A stretch of 64,000 nt of DNA from Sphingobacterium corticibacterium (GCF_004208525.1 NZ_SGIT01000001.1:310001-374000); one strand, 5' to 3'; positions 35,566 through 44,947 are shown, counted from the stretch's first letter. The notes: generated by a model not told the origin, from the letters alone. Program-made: numbers and translations.

Positions 35566-35597
35566 TTTGTAGGTGCTGGTCATTTTCCCTAAGTTTA
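35566..35597 (+). promoter_or_regulatory. Promoter of the GH123-like gene
   Basis: TTTG at 35566-35569 is followed after 20 bp by TAAGTTTA at 35590-35597, matching the -7 consensus at 7 of 8 positions. The leader before ATG 35614 would be about 10 bp, or 25 bp before ATG 35629. Confidence 0.4.
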
Positions 35598-35613
35598 GCT
35601 TGTAATATTATTT

Positions 35614-37416
35614 ATGATGGACTTCAATATGAAGAAATTAAAAGGAGGGGTATACGGTACTATCTTACTGGGGATGACTTTTGCATGTGTCCAAAATCAA
35701 CAAAAGCAGAGCACGCCATTCGAATTAGTCAATTTTGAAGAATTGTCCGACCCGACGGCAGATACATTGTCCGATTGGTCTAAGGTAGAAAATGGACTGC
35801 AGGCTTCTTTTGTGACGATTGACAAACGCTTTCCGAAGTCTATAGCTCCGGACTTTGCTGCAAAAAAGCAAGAGTCGGTGATAGGATGGAGAGGAGAACG
35901 TGTTTCCGCGCAAATATTGTTGTGGACAAATGCCGAAATTGCGGATGCAAAAATAGAAATATCGGGTTTTCGTATGCACGATGGTCGTGATCTACCGACT
36001 GATATTGCCTCCGCCCGTTTTGTTCGCTATGTGATGACCGATGAGTTTGCAGGAGGATGTGGTCAACGCAAACCGGAAGATTTTGCTTCGTCTCTTTCTC
36101 CGGATATGTTGGATAATCTCTCTTCTTTTGACCTCGAAGCAAAGAAAGTAAGGCCTGTTTGGGTAACAGTGCGTATTCCAGAGGATGCAAAGCCGGGAAA
36201 CTATACAGCAAAAGTACAAGTGAAAGCGATTGACGTACCTACGCAGGAACTGGATCTTTCTTTACAGGTCATTGACCACGTTCTGCCGAAGCCCTCGGAA
36301 TGGACTTATCATTTAGATCAATGGCAGCATCCTTCTGCGGTGGCACGTGTAGAAGGACTCGAAATATGGTCTGATGAACATTTTAAGGCACTGAAGCCGC
36401 AGATGCAGATGTTAGCTGATATAGGACAAAAGGTAATTACGACAACGCTTAACAAAGATCCTTGGAATGTGCAGACATTCGATCCTTATGCAAATATGAT
36501 TATTTGGACGAAACAAGAGGACGGCTCTTGGAAATATGATTACAGCGTTTTTGATCGCTGGGTACAATTTATGCTGGATCTCGGTATTAATAAGATGATA
36601 AATTGTTATTCTATTATTCCTTGGAATAATGAAATTCATTATCAAGATAAGATAAGTGGCGAATGGGTAAATGTAGAAGCAAAACCAGGTACGCCCGTAT
36701 TTGAGGAGTTCTGGACACCGTTCTTAAAAGATTTCGTAGAACACCTCCGGGAAAAAGGTTGGTTGGAAAAAACAAATATCGCTATTGACGAACGTACCAA
36801 GGAAGAAGTGGATGGAGCTTTGTCTTTGTTGCAAAAAGTATCGCCAGAATTGGGCGTCTCTTATGCGGATAACCAAAAAACTTACCAGCGCTATCCAAAT
36901 AGTGATGATATTAGCATTGCATTAGGGCATCCGTTCTCGGAAGAGGATCTCAAAGACCGTCAATCACGTGGATTGAATACGACGTTTTATATCTATTGTG
37001 GTAATGCATTTCCCAATCAGTTTACTTTTTCTGATCCTGCAGAATCTGTTCTCCTCGCATGGTTTGCGGAAGCCGCACATTTTGACGGTATGTTGCGTTG
37101 GGCATTCAATTCTTGGGTAGAAAATCCATTGTTAGATTCCCGTTTCCGTACCTGGCCAGCAGGGGATACTTATATTGTATATCCGAATGCCAGAAGTTCG
37201 ATTCGTTACGAGCGCTTACTCGAAGGGCTCCAAGATTATGCAAAGATTCAGGTGGTGAAGCAGGCGCTGGAGCACAAGGGAGACCGGACAAACTTGGATC
37301 GGTTGGAAACCGCCATCCAGAAATTGAAGATTACGAAGCGCAACGACACGTGGAATCAAGACCTCAATTATGCAAAAGCATTGCTTAACGAACTTTCGGT
37401 TCAATTAACACAATAA
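35614..37416 (+). CDS. GH123-like glycosidase lipoprotein (DUF4091 type)
   Basis: 600 residues (595 if it starts at ATG 35629, MKKLKGGV). The lipoprotein signal ends LLGMTFAC, with Cys at about 28. An N-terminal beta-sandwich (about 50-225) is followed by a TIM-barrel catalytic domain of the DUF4091/GH123 type. NIAIDERTKEE at about 390 contains the Asp392-Glu393 pair that fits the substrate-assisted catalysis of GH123 beta-N-acetylgalactosaminidases. Near the end, MLRWAFNSWVENPLLDSRFRTWPAGDTYIVYPN and SSIRYERLLEGLQDYAKI are typical closing segments. It lies just upstream of the GlcNAc-related locus and may belong to it functionally, though a convergent gene and terminator separate them. Confidence 0.85.
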   Translation: MMDFNMKKLKGGVYGTILLGMTFACVQNQQKQSTPFELVNFEELSDPTADTLSDWSKVENGLQASFVTIDKRFPKSIAPDFAAKKQESVIGWRGERVSAQILLWTNAEIADAKIEISGFRMHDGRDLPTDIASARFVRYVMTDEFAGGCGQRKPEDFASSLSPDMLDNLSSFDLEAKKVRPVWVTVRIPEDAKPGNYTAKVQVKAIDVPTQELDLSLQVIDHVLPKPSEWTYHLDQWQHPSAVARVEGLEIWSDEHFKALKPQMQMLADIGQKVITTTLNKDPWNVQTFDPYANMIIWTKQEDGSWKYDYSVFDRWVQFMLDLGINKMINCYSIIPWNNEIHYQDKISGEWVNVEAKPGTPVFEEFWTPFLKDFVEHLREKGWLEKTNIAIDERTKEEVDGALSLLQKVSPELGVSYADNQKTYQRYPNSDDISIALGHPFSEEDLKDRQSRGLNTTFYIYCGNAFPNQFTFSDPAESVLLAWFAEAAHFDGMLRWAFNSWVENPLLDSRFRTWPAGDTYIVYPNARSSIRYERLLEGLQDYAKIQVVKQALEHKGDRTNLDRLETAIQKLKITKRNDTWNQDLNYAKALLNELSVQLTQ

Positions 37417-37435
37417 ATATTTTCATAAAATAACT

Positions 37436-37462
37436 GGGGATCTTATGGCGCATAAGATTCCC
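37436..37462. terminator. Bidirectional terminator between convergent genes
   Basis: Twelve-base arms at 37436-37447 and 37451-37462 pair with one G-T wobble around a 3-nt loop (GCG). It lies between the GH123-like gene and the oppositely oriented small gene at 37467, with TATTTT on one side and TTATTTT on the other strand. Confidence 0.6.
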
Positions 37463-37466
37463 TGCT

Positions 37467-37667
37467 CTATTTTACAGCTTCTCGAAATTTGATTAACCGT
37501 AAATAAGCAGGACATTTTTCTAAATCTTTTTTCCAGGCTTCCGCTTCGATAAACTGTATCTTCAGGAAGGTATCTACATCTACTACTACCTGTTCTTGTG
37601 AAATCTCTACTCGTTCAGGAAAAGATTTTCCTAAAAGTTCGTTTTTCAATTCCTCTATTGTGATCAT
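37467..37667 (-). CDS. Small DUF6965-like protein
   Basis: 66 residues, start MITIEELKNELLGKSFPERVEIS, then VVVDVDTFLKIQFIEAEAW and PAYLRLIKFREAV. The layout (short helix, proline turn, F-L/I helix, arginine-rich last helix) is what I remember of the small DUF6965 proteins of Bacteroidota, which have no known role. It begins 420 bp upstream of susC, divergently oriented. Confidence 0.65.
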   Translation of the reverse strand: MITIEELKNELLGKSFPERVEISQEQVVVDVDTFLKIQFIEAEAWKKDLEKCPAYLRLIKFREAVK

Positions 37668-37771
37668 AGAGCCAAAAATAGGAAACTTTGGCTATTAATG
37701 AACACATTATGTAGTCATTAACGCTTTTTTAATAAAGAAAAAAAATAGCATTAAATTTTTGATTTTTAAAA

Positions 37772-37891
37772 ATGTATTTCGATATTAGTGTCATACTAAC
37801 GACGTTTATATATTATTTCGGTAACGTAACCGGAGTTTTTGTAGGCCGAAAAATAAAAGAAATTTTAGAAGCAGAGCATAATAAAAAATAA
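37772..37891 (+). CDS. Possible small ORF in the susC leader region
   Basis: ATG at 37772 opens 39 codons, MYFDISVILTTFIYYFGNV followed by a charged end (GRKIKEILEAEHNKK), i.e. one hydrophobic helix plus a basic/acidic tail. It could be a membrane micropeptide, but the operator-like repeat inside it and the general AT richness make a chance ORF equally plausible. No clear ribosome site. Confidence 0.25.
   Translation: MYFDISVILTTFIYYFGNVTGVFVGRKIKEILEAEHNKK
37819..37832 (+). promoter_or_regulatory. Operator-like near-palindrome 1 upstream of susC
   Basis: CGGTAACGTAACCG: the CGGT/ACCG ends and central ACGT are self-complementary, with two mismatched positions. The central CG is typical of LacI-family sites. 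An identical copy starts at 37988. Confidence 0.55.
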
Positions 37892-37987
37892 CATAACACA
37901 CGATTAAATTGACGCTTTGTAATTGTTAATCAAAAAAGGTGTATTTCGAGCGATTAAAGATTAACTAAAATAGCATTCATATTGTTC

Positions 37988-38001
37988 CGGTAACGTAACC
38001 G
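37988..38001 (+). promoter_or_regulatory. Operator-like near-palindrome 2 upstream of susC
   Basis: Second exact copy of CGGTAACGTAACCG, centre 169 bp from the first (close to 16 helical turns), 89 bp before the susC start. The LacI regulator at the end of the locus (51591) is the natural candidate to bind both and loop the DNA. Confidence 0.55.
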
Positions 38002-38090
38002 AATATATTAGAACAAGGAAAAAGAGTACCTATTCAGATAAGAAAAATTGCATACTATTAATTTTTATAACCTTGAAAAAATGAATATAT

Positions 38091-41000
38091 ATGACTTTAG
38101 AAACCAATCCTAAAATTTCTTTTGCCCTAAAAAGAAAGTTGGCGATGATGAGGTGGATAGCCGTTATTGCCCTTAATTTTCTCTTGTTTCATAGTGTGCT
38201 AGCACAAACGAGAGTAGTGTCCGGTAAGATTACGGATGCGCAAACGAGAACCGCTATGTCCGGCGTAACCGTTACCGTCAAAGGCGGATCACAGGGAGTC
38301 AGCTCTGGCCAAGATGGTACATACAGCCTACAAGGAGTGACTGACCAAACTGTTTTAGTCTTTTCGATTTTAGGCTATAGCACCCACGAGATCAACATTG
38401 GCGGACGATCTGTCCTTGATATTTCCTTACAAACTTCGTTTAATGAATTGGAAGAAACGGTGGTAGTGGGTTATGGCCGTCAGAAAAAACGAAATTTAAC
38501 AGGGTCTATCGTTTCCGTAAATAATGAGGAAATTGAAAAAACAGCGCTACAGGACCCTATATCGATTTTACAAGGGCGTGCTGCAGGTGTGCAAATTACG
38601 TCCAATTCCGGTGCACCGGGAGGGGAAATGACCATTCGGGTTCGAGGCAATTCTTCCTTGAATTCGGGGAATAATCCACTCTTCGTAGTCGATGGTATTC
38701 CGATAGAATCGGGATCGCTATCCAACCTTAATGGTACAGAAGGCTTTGGATTAAATCCATTGGCGGCCATAAATCCCGGAGATATTGAGTCAATCGAGAT
38801 ATTAAAGGACGCTGCATCCACGGCCATATATGGCTCTCGAGCAGCCAATGGTGTGGTCATGATTACGACCAAAAGAGGAGCTGAAGGTAAAGCCACTGTT
38901 GACGTGAATTTTACGACGGGCGTAAGCGAATTGCCACGGAAACTAAGCGTTTTGAATGCCACACAATATCGCCAAGCTATTATAGACTCCTACAATAACA
39001 TGGATAATCCTGAAGAACCTTTTTGGACAATTCTGGATTCGTTAAGTGCGATGAATAATGGAGATGTAGATTGGCAGCGTGAATTAATGCGTGTGGCACC
39101 GCAGTATAAAGTAGATTTATCTGTACGAGGAGGCAGCAAAACAACGCAGTATGCATGGAGTACGTCCTATTTAGATCAAGATGGTATCATTCTGAATTCT
39201 AATTTTAAGCGGCTAACTTCCCGATTAAATACCGATTTTAATCTGACAGATAAATTGAAAATTGGACAAAGTATTGCCTACACAAATAGTTTGAATAATA
39301 GAATTAATGCTGCAGGCGCGGGCAATCTGAGTGTAATCCGGGAATTATTGATACGTCCGCCCATTATGTCTATGTATTTGCCGGACGGTTCACTAAACGG
39401 ATATAGTCTGGGAAGACGAAATCCGGTAGGAATTGCAAAATATGCTACCAATTTAAACAAAAGTAACCGGATAATAGGTAGTCAATACCTGGAGTACGAA
39501 ATTATACCCGAGTTAACGTTTAGAAGTAATTTAAACTTCGATTTCACCTCCATGAAAGAAGAGGAATTCATGCCGACAATACTGGATTATAGAGAAGGTT
39601 ACAACACAGGTGCGGTCCGGAGTATCACGAACATGACCTGGAGTAGTGAAAGTTTCTTGCGTTATGCAAAGACATTCAATCAAGATCATAATTTCGGGGC
39701 TTTATTGGGCTTTAGTTTACAAAACTGGCGCTATGACCGTACGGGATTGAACGGATCGTTTTTCCCAAGTGATAATATCAGAACACTGAATGCCGCAGGA
39801 ACAATTTCCAATAAGGATTCGGATGGCGTAGATATCAATGTGGCTTCTGAACACGCGATGATGTCTTATTTTGGTCGTGCGTCATACGATTATCAAGGAA
39901 AATATCTGGCGGAAGTCAACCTCCGTGCTGACGGTTCTTCTAGATTTGGTAGGCAAAAACGTTTTGGTTACTTTCCTTCGGCATCAGTTGGCTGGCGCTT
40001 CTCTCAAGAAGATTTCTTTACTATCGGTGCAGTTAATGATGGTAAAATACGTTTCAGTATGGGTAAAACAGGTAATGAAGCCATCGGAGACTATACTTCT
40101 CAGGGAGAATTTATGGTGGGAGCCAATTATTTGGATTTCTCGGGAGCCGCTCCGACAGTAATGCCTAACGAGGGACTGACCTGGGAAACGACAACGCAAT
40201 ATAACGCTGGTTTGGATTTAGCATTTCTGGGAGATAAGATTACGTTTACAACCGATCTCTATATTAAGAATACAGACGATTTATTATATAACGTTCCTAT
40301 TCCTACCACGACAGGATTTAGCAGCTTTATGCAGAATATCGGTAGTATACAAAATCGTGGTGTTGAGTTTTTATTGACCACAAAAAATATTTCCCGTGAT
40401 GTGTTTTCTTGGGGAACAAACTTGAACATCAGTTTGAACAGAAATAAGGTCTTATCGCTTCCAGAGGAACTTTTGACAAATGGATATATCCAAAATGGAA
40501 GCTACCATATTTTACAGGAGGGGCTGCCTATCGGCGTTTTCTATGGATGGCGATTTGATGGCGTATACGCCCGTGATGTACATAATGTGAATGCGATCAC
40601 GCATGGTGCATTAGGGCCGGTATTTAAAGGTGGTGATCCTATTTGGCACGATTTGAACGGTGACAATATTATTAATCCGGACGACCGCCAGATCATTGGT
40701 ACAGCAGAGCCGAAGTTTTTTGGAGGTTTTGGTAATGACTTCACTTACAAAAACTTTTCATTGAATGTGTTTTTTCAATTTTCTTACGGCAATGATATTT
40801 ACAGTTCCATTAATCAAGAACGAAATTCAATTGTACGTTACAACAACTTGTCGGCCGATGCACTAAATAGATGGCGGGAACAGGGTGATATTACAAATTA
40901 TCCGAAACCGGTTCGGGACGATCCTATGCAGACCGATAGTCGGGTGTCCAGTCGGTGGGTTGAAGATGGTTCTTATATCAAATTAAAGAATGTTAATTTA

Positions 41001-41207
41001 AGATATACATTCCCCAACAGCTGGATTAACCGGATCGGTTTGCGCAAGGTTGATGCATTTGTGACGGGGACTAATTTGATCACTTGGACAAAGTATACCG
41101 GATTTGATCCCGATGTTAATTCATTCTCCGGGCTGCGTGTTGGTGTGGATCAAGGTTCTTATCCACAAAATAGGATGTTCATTTTTGGGTTAAATATTGG
41201 ACTTTAA
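38091..41207 (+). CDS. SusC-like TonB-dependent glycan transporter
   Basis: 1038 residues. Leader with a signal peptide to about residue 39 (FLLFHSVLAQT), carboxypeptidase-regulatory-like domain 40-120, then plug with the SusC signature ETVVVGYGRQKKRNLTGS (about 124) and the DAASTAIYGSRAANGVVMITTK motif (about 243-264), and the large barrel. It forms the outer-membrane channel that, with the SusD lid 11 bp downstream, imports oligosaccharides. The genes that follow point to a GlcNAc-containing glycan. It is the first gene of the locus and is probably controlled by the twin operators upstream. Confidence 0.97.
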   Translation: MTLETNPKISFALKRKLAMMRWIAVIALNFLLFHSVLAQTRVVSGKITDAQTRTAMSGVTVTVKGGSQGVSSGQDGTYSLQGVTDQTVLVFSILGYSTHEINIGGRSVLDISLQTSFNELEETVVVGYGRQKKRNLTGSIVSVNNEEIEKTALQDPISILQGRAAGVQITSNSGAPGGEMTIRVRGNSSLNSGNNPLFVVDGIPIESGSLSNLNGTEGFGLNPLAAINPGDIESIEILKDAASTAIYGSRAANGVVMITTKRGAEGKATVDVNFTTGVSELPRKLSVLNATQYRQAIIDSYNNMDNPEEPFWTILDSLSAMNNGDVDWQRELMRVAPQYKVDLSVRGGSKTTQYAWSTSYLDQDGIILNSNFKRLTSRLNTDFNLTDKLKIGQSIAYTNSLNNRINAAGAGNLSVIRELLIRPPIMSMYLPDGSLNGYSLGRRNPVGIAKYATNLNKSNRIIGSQYLEYEIIPELTFRSNLNFDFTSMKEEEFMPTILDYREGYNTGAVRSITNMTWSSESFLRYAKTFNQDHNFGALLGFSLQNWRYDRTGLNGSFFPSDNIRTLNAAGTISNKDSDGVDINVASEHAMMSYFGRASYDYQGKYLAEVNLRADGSSRFGRQKRFGYFPSASVGWRFSQEDFFTIGAVNDGKIRFSMGKTGNEAIGDYTSQGEFMVGANYLDFSGAAPTVMPNEGLTWETTTQYNAGLDLAFLGDKITFTTDLYIKNTDDLLYNVPIPTTTGFSSFMQNIGSIQNRGVEFLLTTKNISRDVFSWGTNLNISLNRNKVLSLPEELLTNGYIQNGSYHILQEGLPIGVFYGWRFDGVYARDVHNVNAITHGALGPVFKGGDPIWHDLNGDNIINPDDRQIIGTAEPKFFGGFGNDFTYKNFSLNVFFQFSYGNDIYSSINQERNSIVRYNNLSADALNRWREQGDITNYPKPVRDDPMQTDSRVSSRWVEDGSYIKLKNVNLRYTFPNSWINRIGLRKVDAFVTGTNLITWTKYTGFDPDVNSFSGLRVGVDQGSYPQNRMFIFGLNIGL

Positions 41208-41218
41208 TAGATGATATT

Positions 41219-42592
41219 ATGAAAAATACGAATATAAAATTTCTGCTGTGCACACTGATTGTTCTAATTAGTTCATGTGCAGACTCGTTTTTAGATAAAG
41301 AACCGATCAGCGGTTTTTCGGCGAAAGGGTTCTACAAAAATCCAAGTGACGCGCAGGCGGGTGTATATGGCATCTATAATTCCATGCAATCGGCCTTCCG
41401 TCAGAATTTCGCGCTATGGGGTGAAGGGAGAGCAGATGCGGTGGCAACGAATCATGCTGAAGATCCATTTGCGTTGACGCAAAACAGACTTACACCAGTC
41501 ATTCAATCCGCTCGTTGGGATAATCTGTATACCGTTATCAGCAGAGCTAATTATGCGATCAAGTATGTTCCCCAAGTCTTTGAATCGGAAGAAGGAGGAT
41601 TGCGTAATCAGCTGATAGGACAGGCAAGAGCATTACGTGCTATCGCTTATTTTTATGCTGTACGTGTATGGGGTGATGTCCCACTTATTCTCGAGCCGTT
41701 TGAAAGTGTTCAGCAAAATATTTTTTCGGAACGGACAAACCAGGAAACGGTATTGGATATGATTGAGGAGGACCTGCTATATGCATCTACCTATTGTGCC
41801 GATAATTATACAGGTGCACGAAACCGGGTGATATTGACCAAAGGAGCTGCTGAAGCATTTTTGACACAGGTGTACATGTGGCGTAAAAAATATACAGAAG
41901 CCATCGCGACAGCGGAAAGTGTTATAGAAAGCCCATTTTATTCCCTGGTATCTATGCAGGACTGGAATAAAATATTTACGGACGGAATGAGCAACGAGAG
42001 CATTTTTGAAATCGGCTACAATGAAATCCAGACCAATTCTTTACGGGTTATCTATGCATTGGGCTCAGACAGCTATTACTTTCCCAGCTTGAAATTTAGA
42101 GATGAATTTGAAGAAGGCGATCTTCGGAAAACCCGTATTTATGATATTACGCAGAATGAACCTCGTAAGATATGGAAGTTTTTTGGGGAAGGATTTAATG
42201 ATGAAAGCCCTGATCCGTCTTCCAATAACATTGTCATGGTCCGATTGGCTGATATTATTTTGTTGAAAGCGGAAGCCCATGCTCATCTTAACGAACCCGA
42301 TTTAGCACTCCCTTTATTGAATGAAATAAGAAGACGCGCAGGGCTGCCAAATCTAGACCTGTCAGATGCCAACGGTATGTACGGTGATTTGGTATCTGCC
42401 GTTTTACATGAGCGTGCCGTCGAATTATGTTACGAGGGCCATCGCTGGTTTGATTTGGTTAGGAACGGAAAGGTTATTGAAGTCATGGGACCTATTAATT
42501 CCATCAGCGATACCCGAAATTTTGTATGGCCTATTCATGAAGACGTCATTAACCGAAACCCAAATATTGTTCAAAATGAGTTTTACAAATAG
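41219..42592 (+). CDS. SusD/RagB-like glycan-binding lipoprotein
   Basis: 457 residues, lipoprotein signal ending LISSCADSFLDKEP, with the lipidated Cys at about 20. The alpha-helical SusD fold with TPR-like segments includes GQARALRAIAYFYAVRVWGDVPLI (about 139-162), and the family's C-terminal block is LLNEIRRRAGLP..HERAVELCYEGHRWFDLVRNGK..WPIHEDVINRNPNIVQN. It acts as the lid of the SusC channel and captures glycan on the cell surface. Classical susC-susD pair, 11 bp apart. Confidence 0.97.
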   Translation: MKNTNIKFLLCTLIVLISSCADSFLDKEPISGFSAKGFYKNPSDAQAGVYGIYNSMQSAFRQNFALWGEGRADAVATNHAEDPFALTQNRLTPVIQSARWDNLYTVISRANYAIKYVPQVFESEEGGLRNQLIGQARALRAIAYFYAVRVWGDVPLILEPFESVQQNIFSERTNQETVLDMIEEDLLYASTYCADNYTGARNRVILTKGAAEAFLTQVYMWRKKYTEAIATAESVIESPFYSLVSMQDWNKIFTDGMSNESIFEIGYNEIQTNSLRVIYALGSDSYYFPSLKFRDEFEEGDLRKTRIYDITQNEPRKIWKFFGEGFNDESPDPSSNNIVMVRLADIILLKAEAHAHLNEPDLALPLLNEIRRRAGLPNLDLSDANGMYGDLVSAVLHERAVELCYEGHRWFDLVRNGKVIEVMGPINSISDTRNFVWPIHEDVINRNPNIVQNEFYK

Positions 42593-42614
42593 CCATTTCA
42601 ATTGGTATAAAAAT

Positions 42615-44072
42615 ATGACGAACATGAAAAATATGAAAACAATAAGACATCTTCTTCTGTTCTGCTGTGCGATTTTAGGATTAATGAGCAGCTGTGAAAT
42701 ACAAGAGGATTTTAAATATCAGCCGTCTAATGTTGATGGTAAATTAGATGTGGATGCTTGGACGTATATCCAACAGTATGATTCGCTGTCTTTCTTACGG
42801 CAGGCAATTGCTTACGCAGAAGTTCAGTCTTTATTCCAAGGCTCGGACGCTCGGACGTTCATCTTGCCAAACAATGCGGCATTTAGAGCTTACTTAAAAG
42901 AAAACCGATATAGCAACGTAGAAGAGATTCCGCTTCCGATATTACGTAATATATTGCGTTATCATGTGGTCAAAGATCGGGTTATTTTTACCGATCCGGC
43001 CTTGGCACCAAGTAATAGCCCAATAGCTTACGATACGGAGAATGGCCAGATTATGTATCTTTCACATAATACCAGTTATATAGGGCTTATAAATGAGGGT
43101 ACTAATGTAGAATGGCAAATTCGTACATCCAATATAGAGCCTACCAATGGGGTGATTCACATCGTGAATTCGGTGGTGTATTATTCGGCACCTACAGGGG
43201 ATGCCGAGGCACCGAATCCGAACCTTATTCGGGATACGATTTATGCACTTCATGATTCTTACGTGAATGGGCCGCCATCGGCATCACAGAATTTTGGTAC
43301 TGCTACAACTTTACGGGTTAAAAATGTAACAGGCAATAGTGAAGTAGATCGCCGCGCTTACCTGATGTTTGATTTTAATGATTTCAAGAAAGAAGGGGTA
43401 GTTACCGATATGCAATTAAAGATACAGACCGTTTTTACACACGGTAAAGGTATATTTACCTATTTGTATGATATACCTGGATACAACTGGACAGAAACGG
43501 CGATCAATTTCAACAATGCCCAAAAACCTCCTGTAGGAAATAGTCCTGTTGCAAGTTATATGGCAGTTGCCGGACAGCCCTTTGTATTTGATATTACAGA
43601 CTTCTATAAATCAAATGCAGAACAAGGGCGTGTGACATTTATGCTGGATGCCCAAGCGGGTTCGGACGAAACGACAGATCTTGCGTCAAAAGAACACGAT
43701 ACGATGGATCCACCTATGTTGATTTCCATTTTGGCATCAGGCGAGAGTACGTTGACGCTGGACGCCAATACTGGTATCAACGTATCTAATGGAGGTGTGT
43801 TTGTGCTGGACAACGAAGTCTTGGAGGTCAGTGGATCGGCCGCAGCCGATATTGTTTACACGGTTGATGCAATATCACCAAACGGATGGCTAATCAAAGG
43901 GGCGAATATACTACGAGCGGGAGATCGATTTACACAGTTGGATATTGACTTGAAAAATATTCTCTTCATTCATGACGGAGAAAACAATGCATCGAGCACG
44001 CTACTATTATCTGCCAGAGATCGGTCTGGAGGGCTTATTGAAGATATAGAGGTGGCTATCGATATACAATAA
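42615..44072 (+). CDS. Surface lipoprotein with FAS1, DNRLRE and cadherin-like parts
   Basis: 486 residues from ATG 42615; the frame is open into susD but that stretch is only an overlap. Lipoprotein signal ends LMSSCEIQ. Residues 35-195 look like a fasciclin (FAS1) domain (YAEVQSLF..RTFILPNNAAFRAYL..LRNILRYHVV..GVIHIVNSVVYYS). Residues 200-375 match a DNRLRE module (DSYVNGPPSASQNFGTATTLRVK, LMFDFNDF, WTETAINFNNAQ). The last 100 residues resemble a cadherin/CSPG-type repeat (NEVLEVSG, SPNGWLIKGANILRAGDRFTQLDID). It stands where surface glycan-binding proteins follow SusD, so a glycan-binding role is inferred. Confidence 0.8.
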   Translation: MTNMKNMKTIRHLLLFCCAILGLMSSCEIQEDFKYQPSNVDGKLDVDAWTYIQQYDSLSFLRQAIAYAEVQSLFQGSDARTFILPNNAAFRAYLKENRYSNVEEIPLPILRNILRYHVVKDRVIFTDPALAPSNSPIAYDTENGQIMYLSHNTSYIGLINEGTNVEWQIRTSNIEPTNGVIHIVNSVVYYSAPTGDAEAPNPNLIRDTIYALHDSYVNGPPSASQNFGTATTLRVKNVTGNSEVDRRAYLMFDFNDFKKEGVVTDMQLKIQTVFTHGKGIFTYLYDIPGYNWTETAINFNNAQKPPVGNSPVASYMAVAGQPFVFDITDFYKSNAEQGRVTFMLDAQAGSDETTDLASKEHDTMDPPMLISILASGESTLTLDANTGINVSNGGVFVLDNEVLEVSGSAAADIVYTVDAISPNGWLIKGANILRAGDRFTQLDIDLKNILFIHDGENNASSTLLLSARDRSGGLIEDIEVAIDIQ

Positions 44073-44091
44073 TAGATAACCGTAAATATTT

Positions 44092-44874
44092 ATGATGTCA
44101 AGAAAATTTTATTTCAGTTCGTTATGCTGTATCCTGTTGTGTTCCGGTATGGTATGGTTTAATGCATCCTGTTCTAAAGGTGCTACCAATGAACCAGATC
44201 CAGATACCAATCCAATAGACCGGATCATCTCTTTTTCAGGCTTTGATTGGATTGTGCGCACGACTGGGGAGGCAAAGCAAGGGCCTGGGCCAAATTTGTT
44301 TTCCGATGCCCAAGAAAATGTATGGGTAGATGAGCAGGGACGGTTACATTTGAAAATTGTACAAAAAGGTGGGTTATGGTATTGTTCCGGTGTGATTTTA
44401 CGTCGGAGCATGGGGTATGGTAAGTATGTGTTTTATATTTCGAGTGATGTGAGCAAGCTGGATAAACAAGTCGTAGCTGGACTGTTTACCTATAAGAACG
44501 ATAACGAAGAGATTGATATTGAGTTTTCGCGCTGGGGAGTAGCAGACAATCAGGATTCGCAGTTTGCTGTGCAACCATCTGAAAAAGCGGGAAATAAAGA
44601 ACGCTATGATCTCCAGCTATTAGGTGTCCAGTCCACACATGCCTTCAATTGGCAACCGAATAAAATTGAATTTATCAGTTTACAAGGGCACGGGCTAACA
44701 TCCGGTGTTGAAAATATAATACACGAATGGGCATACATTGGAGGAGATATTCCTCCGGAAAACGAAGAACGGTTACGTATGAATTTATGGCTGTTCCGTG
44801 GTGTCGCTCCATCGGATCTCAAAGACCAGGAAATAATTATAGAAAAGGTAGAATTTATTAAAAACCCTTCTTAG
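44092..44874 (+). CDS. GH16-like lipoprotein (laminarinase/galactanase clan fold)
   Basis: 260 residues. Lipoprotein signal ends WFNASCSKG. The jelly-roll domain includes ENVWVDEQGRLHLKIVQKGG, YCSGVILRRSMGYGKYVFYIS, and the GH16 catalytic motif EIDIE at Glu140-Asp142-Glu144 (in NEEIDIEFSRWG). With nucleophile and acid/base both kept, it is likely an active endo-glycosidase on the cell surface rather than only a lectin. GH16 enzymes cut beta-1,3/1,4 glucans and galactans; beside GlcNAc genes a galactose/GlcNAc polymer (mucin-type or keratan-like) is possible. Substrate is inference only. Confidence 0.8.
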   Translation: MMSRKFYFSSLCCILLCSGMVWFNASCSKGATNEPDPDTNPIDRIISFSGFDWIVRTTGEAKQGPGPNLFSDAQENVWVDEQGRLHLKIVQKGGLWYCSGVILRRSMGYGKYVFYISSDVSKLDKQVVAGLFTYKNDNEEIDIEFSRWGVADNQDSQFAVQPSEKAGNKERYDLQLLGVQSTHAFNWQPNKIEFISLQGHGLTSGVENIIHEWAYIGGDIPPENEERLRMNLWLFRGVAPSDLKDQEIIIEKVEFIKNPS

Positions 44875-44947
44875 TTTATACGGATTGATCAAAGAAAGTT
44901 TGTGTTTAAGAAAACTAGAAGGTGCTTTTAAAATAAATAAAAAGAAG

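Larger units (their letters stand above)
37668..38090. other. Control region between the DUF6965-like gene and susC
   Basis: A 423-bp AT-rich stretch without a convincing long gene. It holds two identical 14-bp near-palindromes (37819-37832 and 37988-38001) and a 39-codon ORF (37772-37891) that spans the first of them. I saw no perfect TAnnTTTG box here, which would suit a promoter that needs an activator or catabolite control. Confidence 0.6.

Noticed and set aside
38264..38277. Third copy of the susC operator inside the susC coding region
   Set aside because: CGTAACCGTTACCG there resembles the motif but has different symmetry and encodes conserved Val-Thr-Val-Thr residues of the N-terminal domain.
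42366..42614. N-terminal extension of the FAS1/DNRLRE lipoprotein overlapping susD
   Set aside because: The extension precedes a perfect lipoprotein signal peptide at ATG 42615 and overlaps conserved SusD C-terminal codons.
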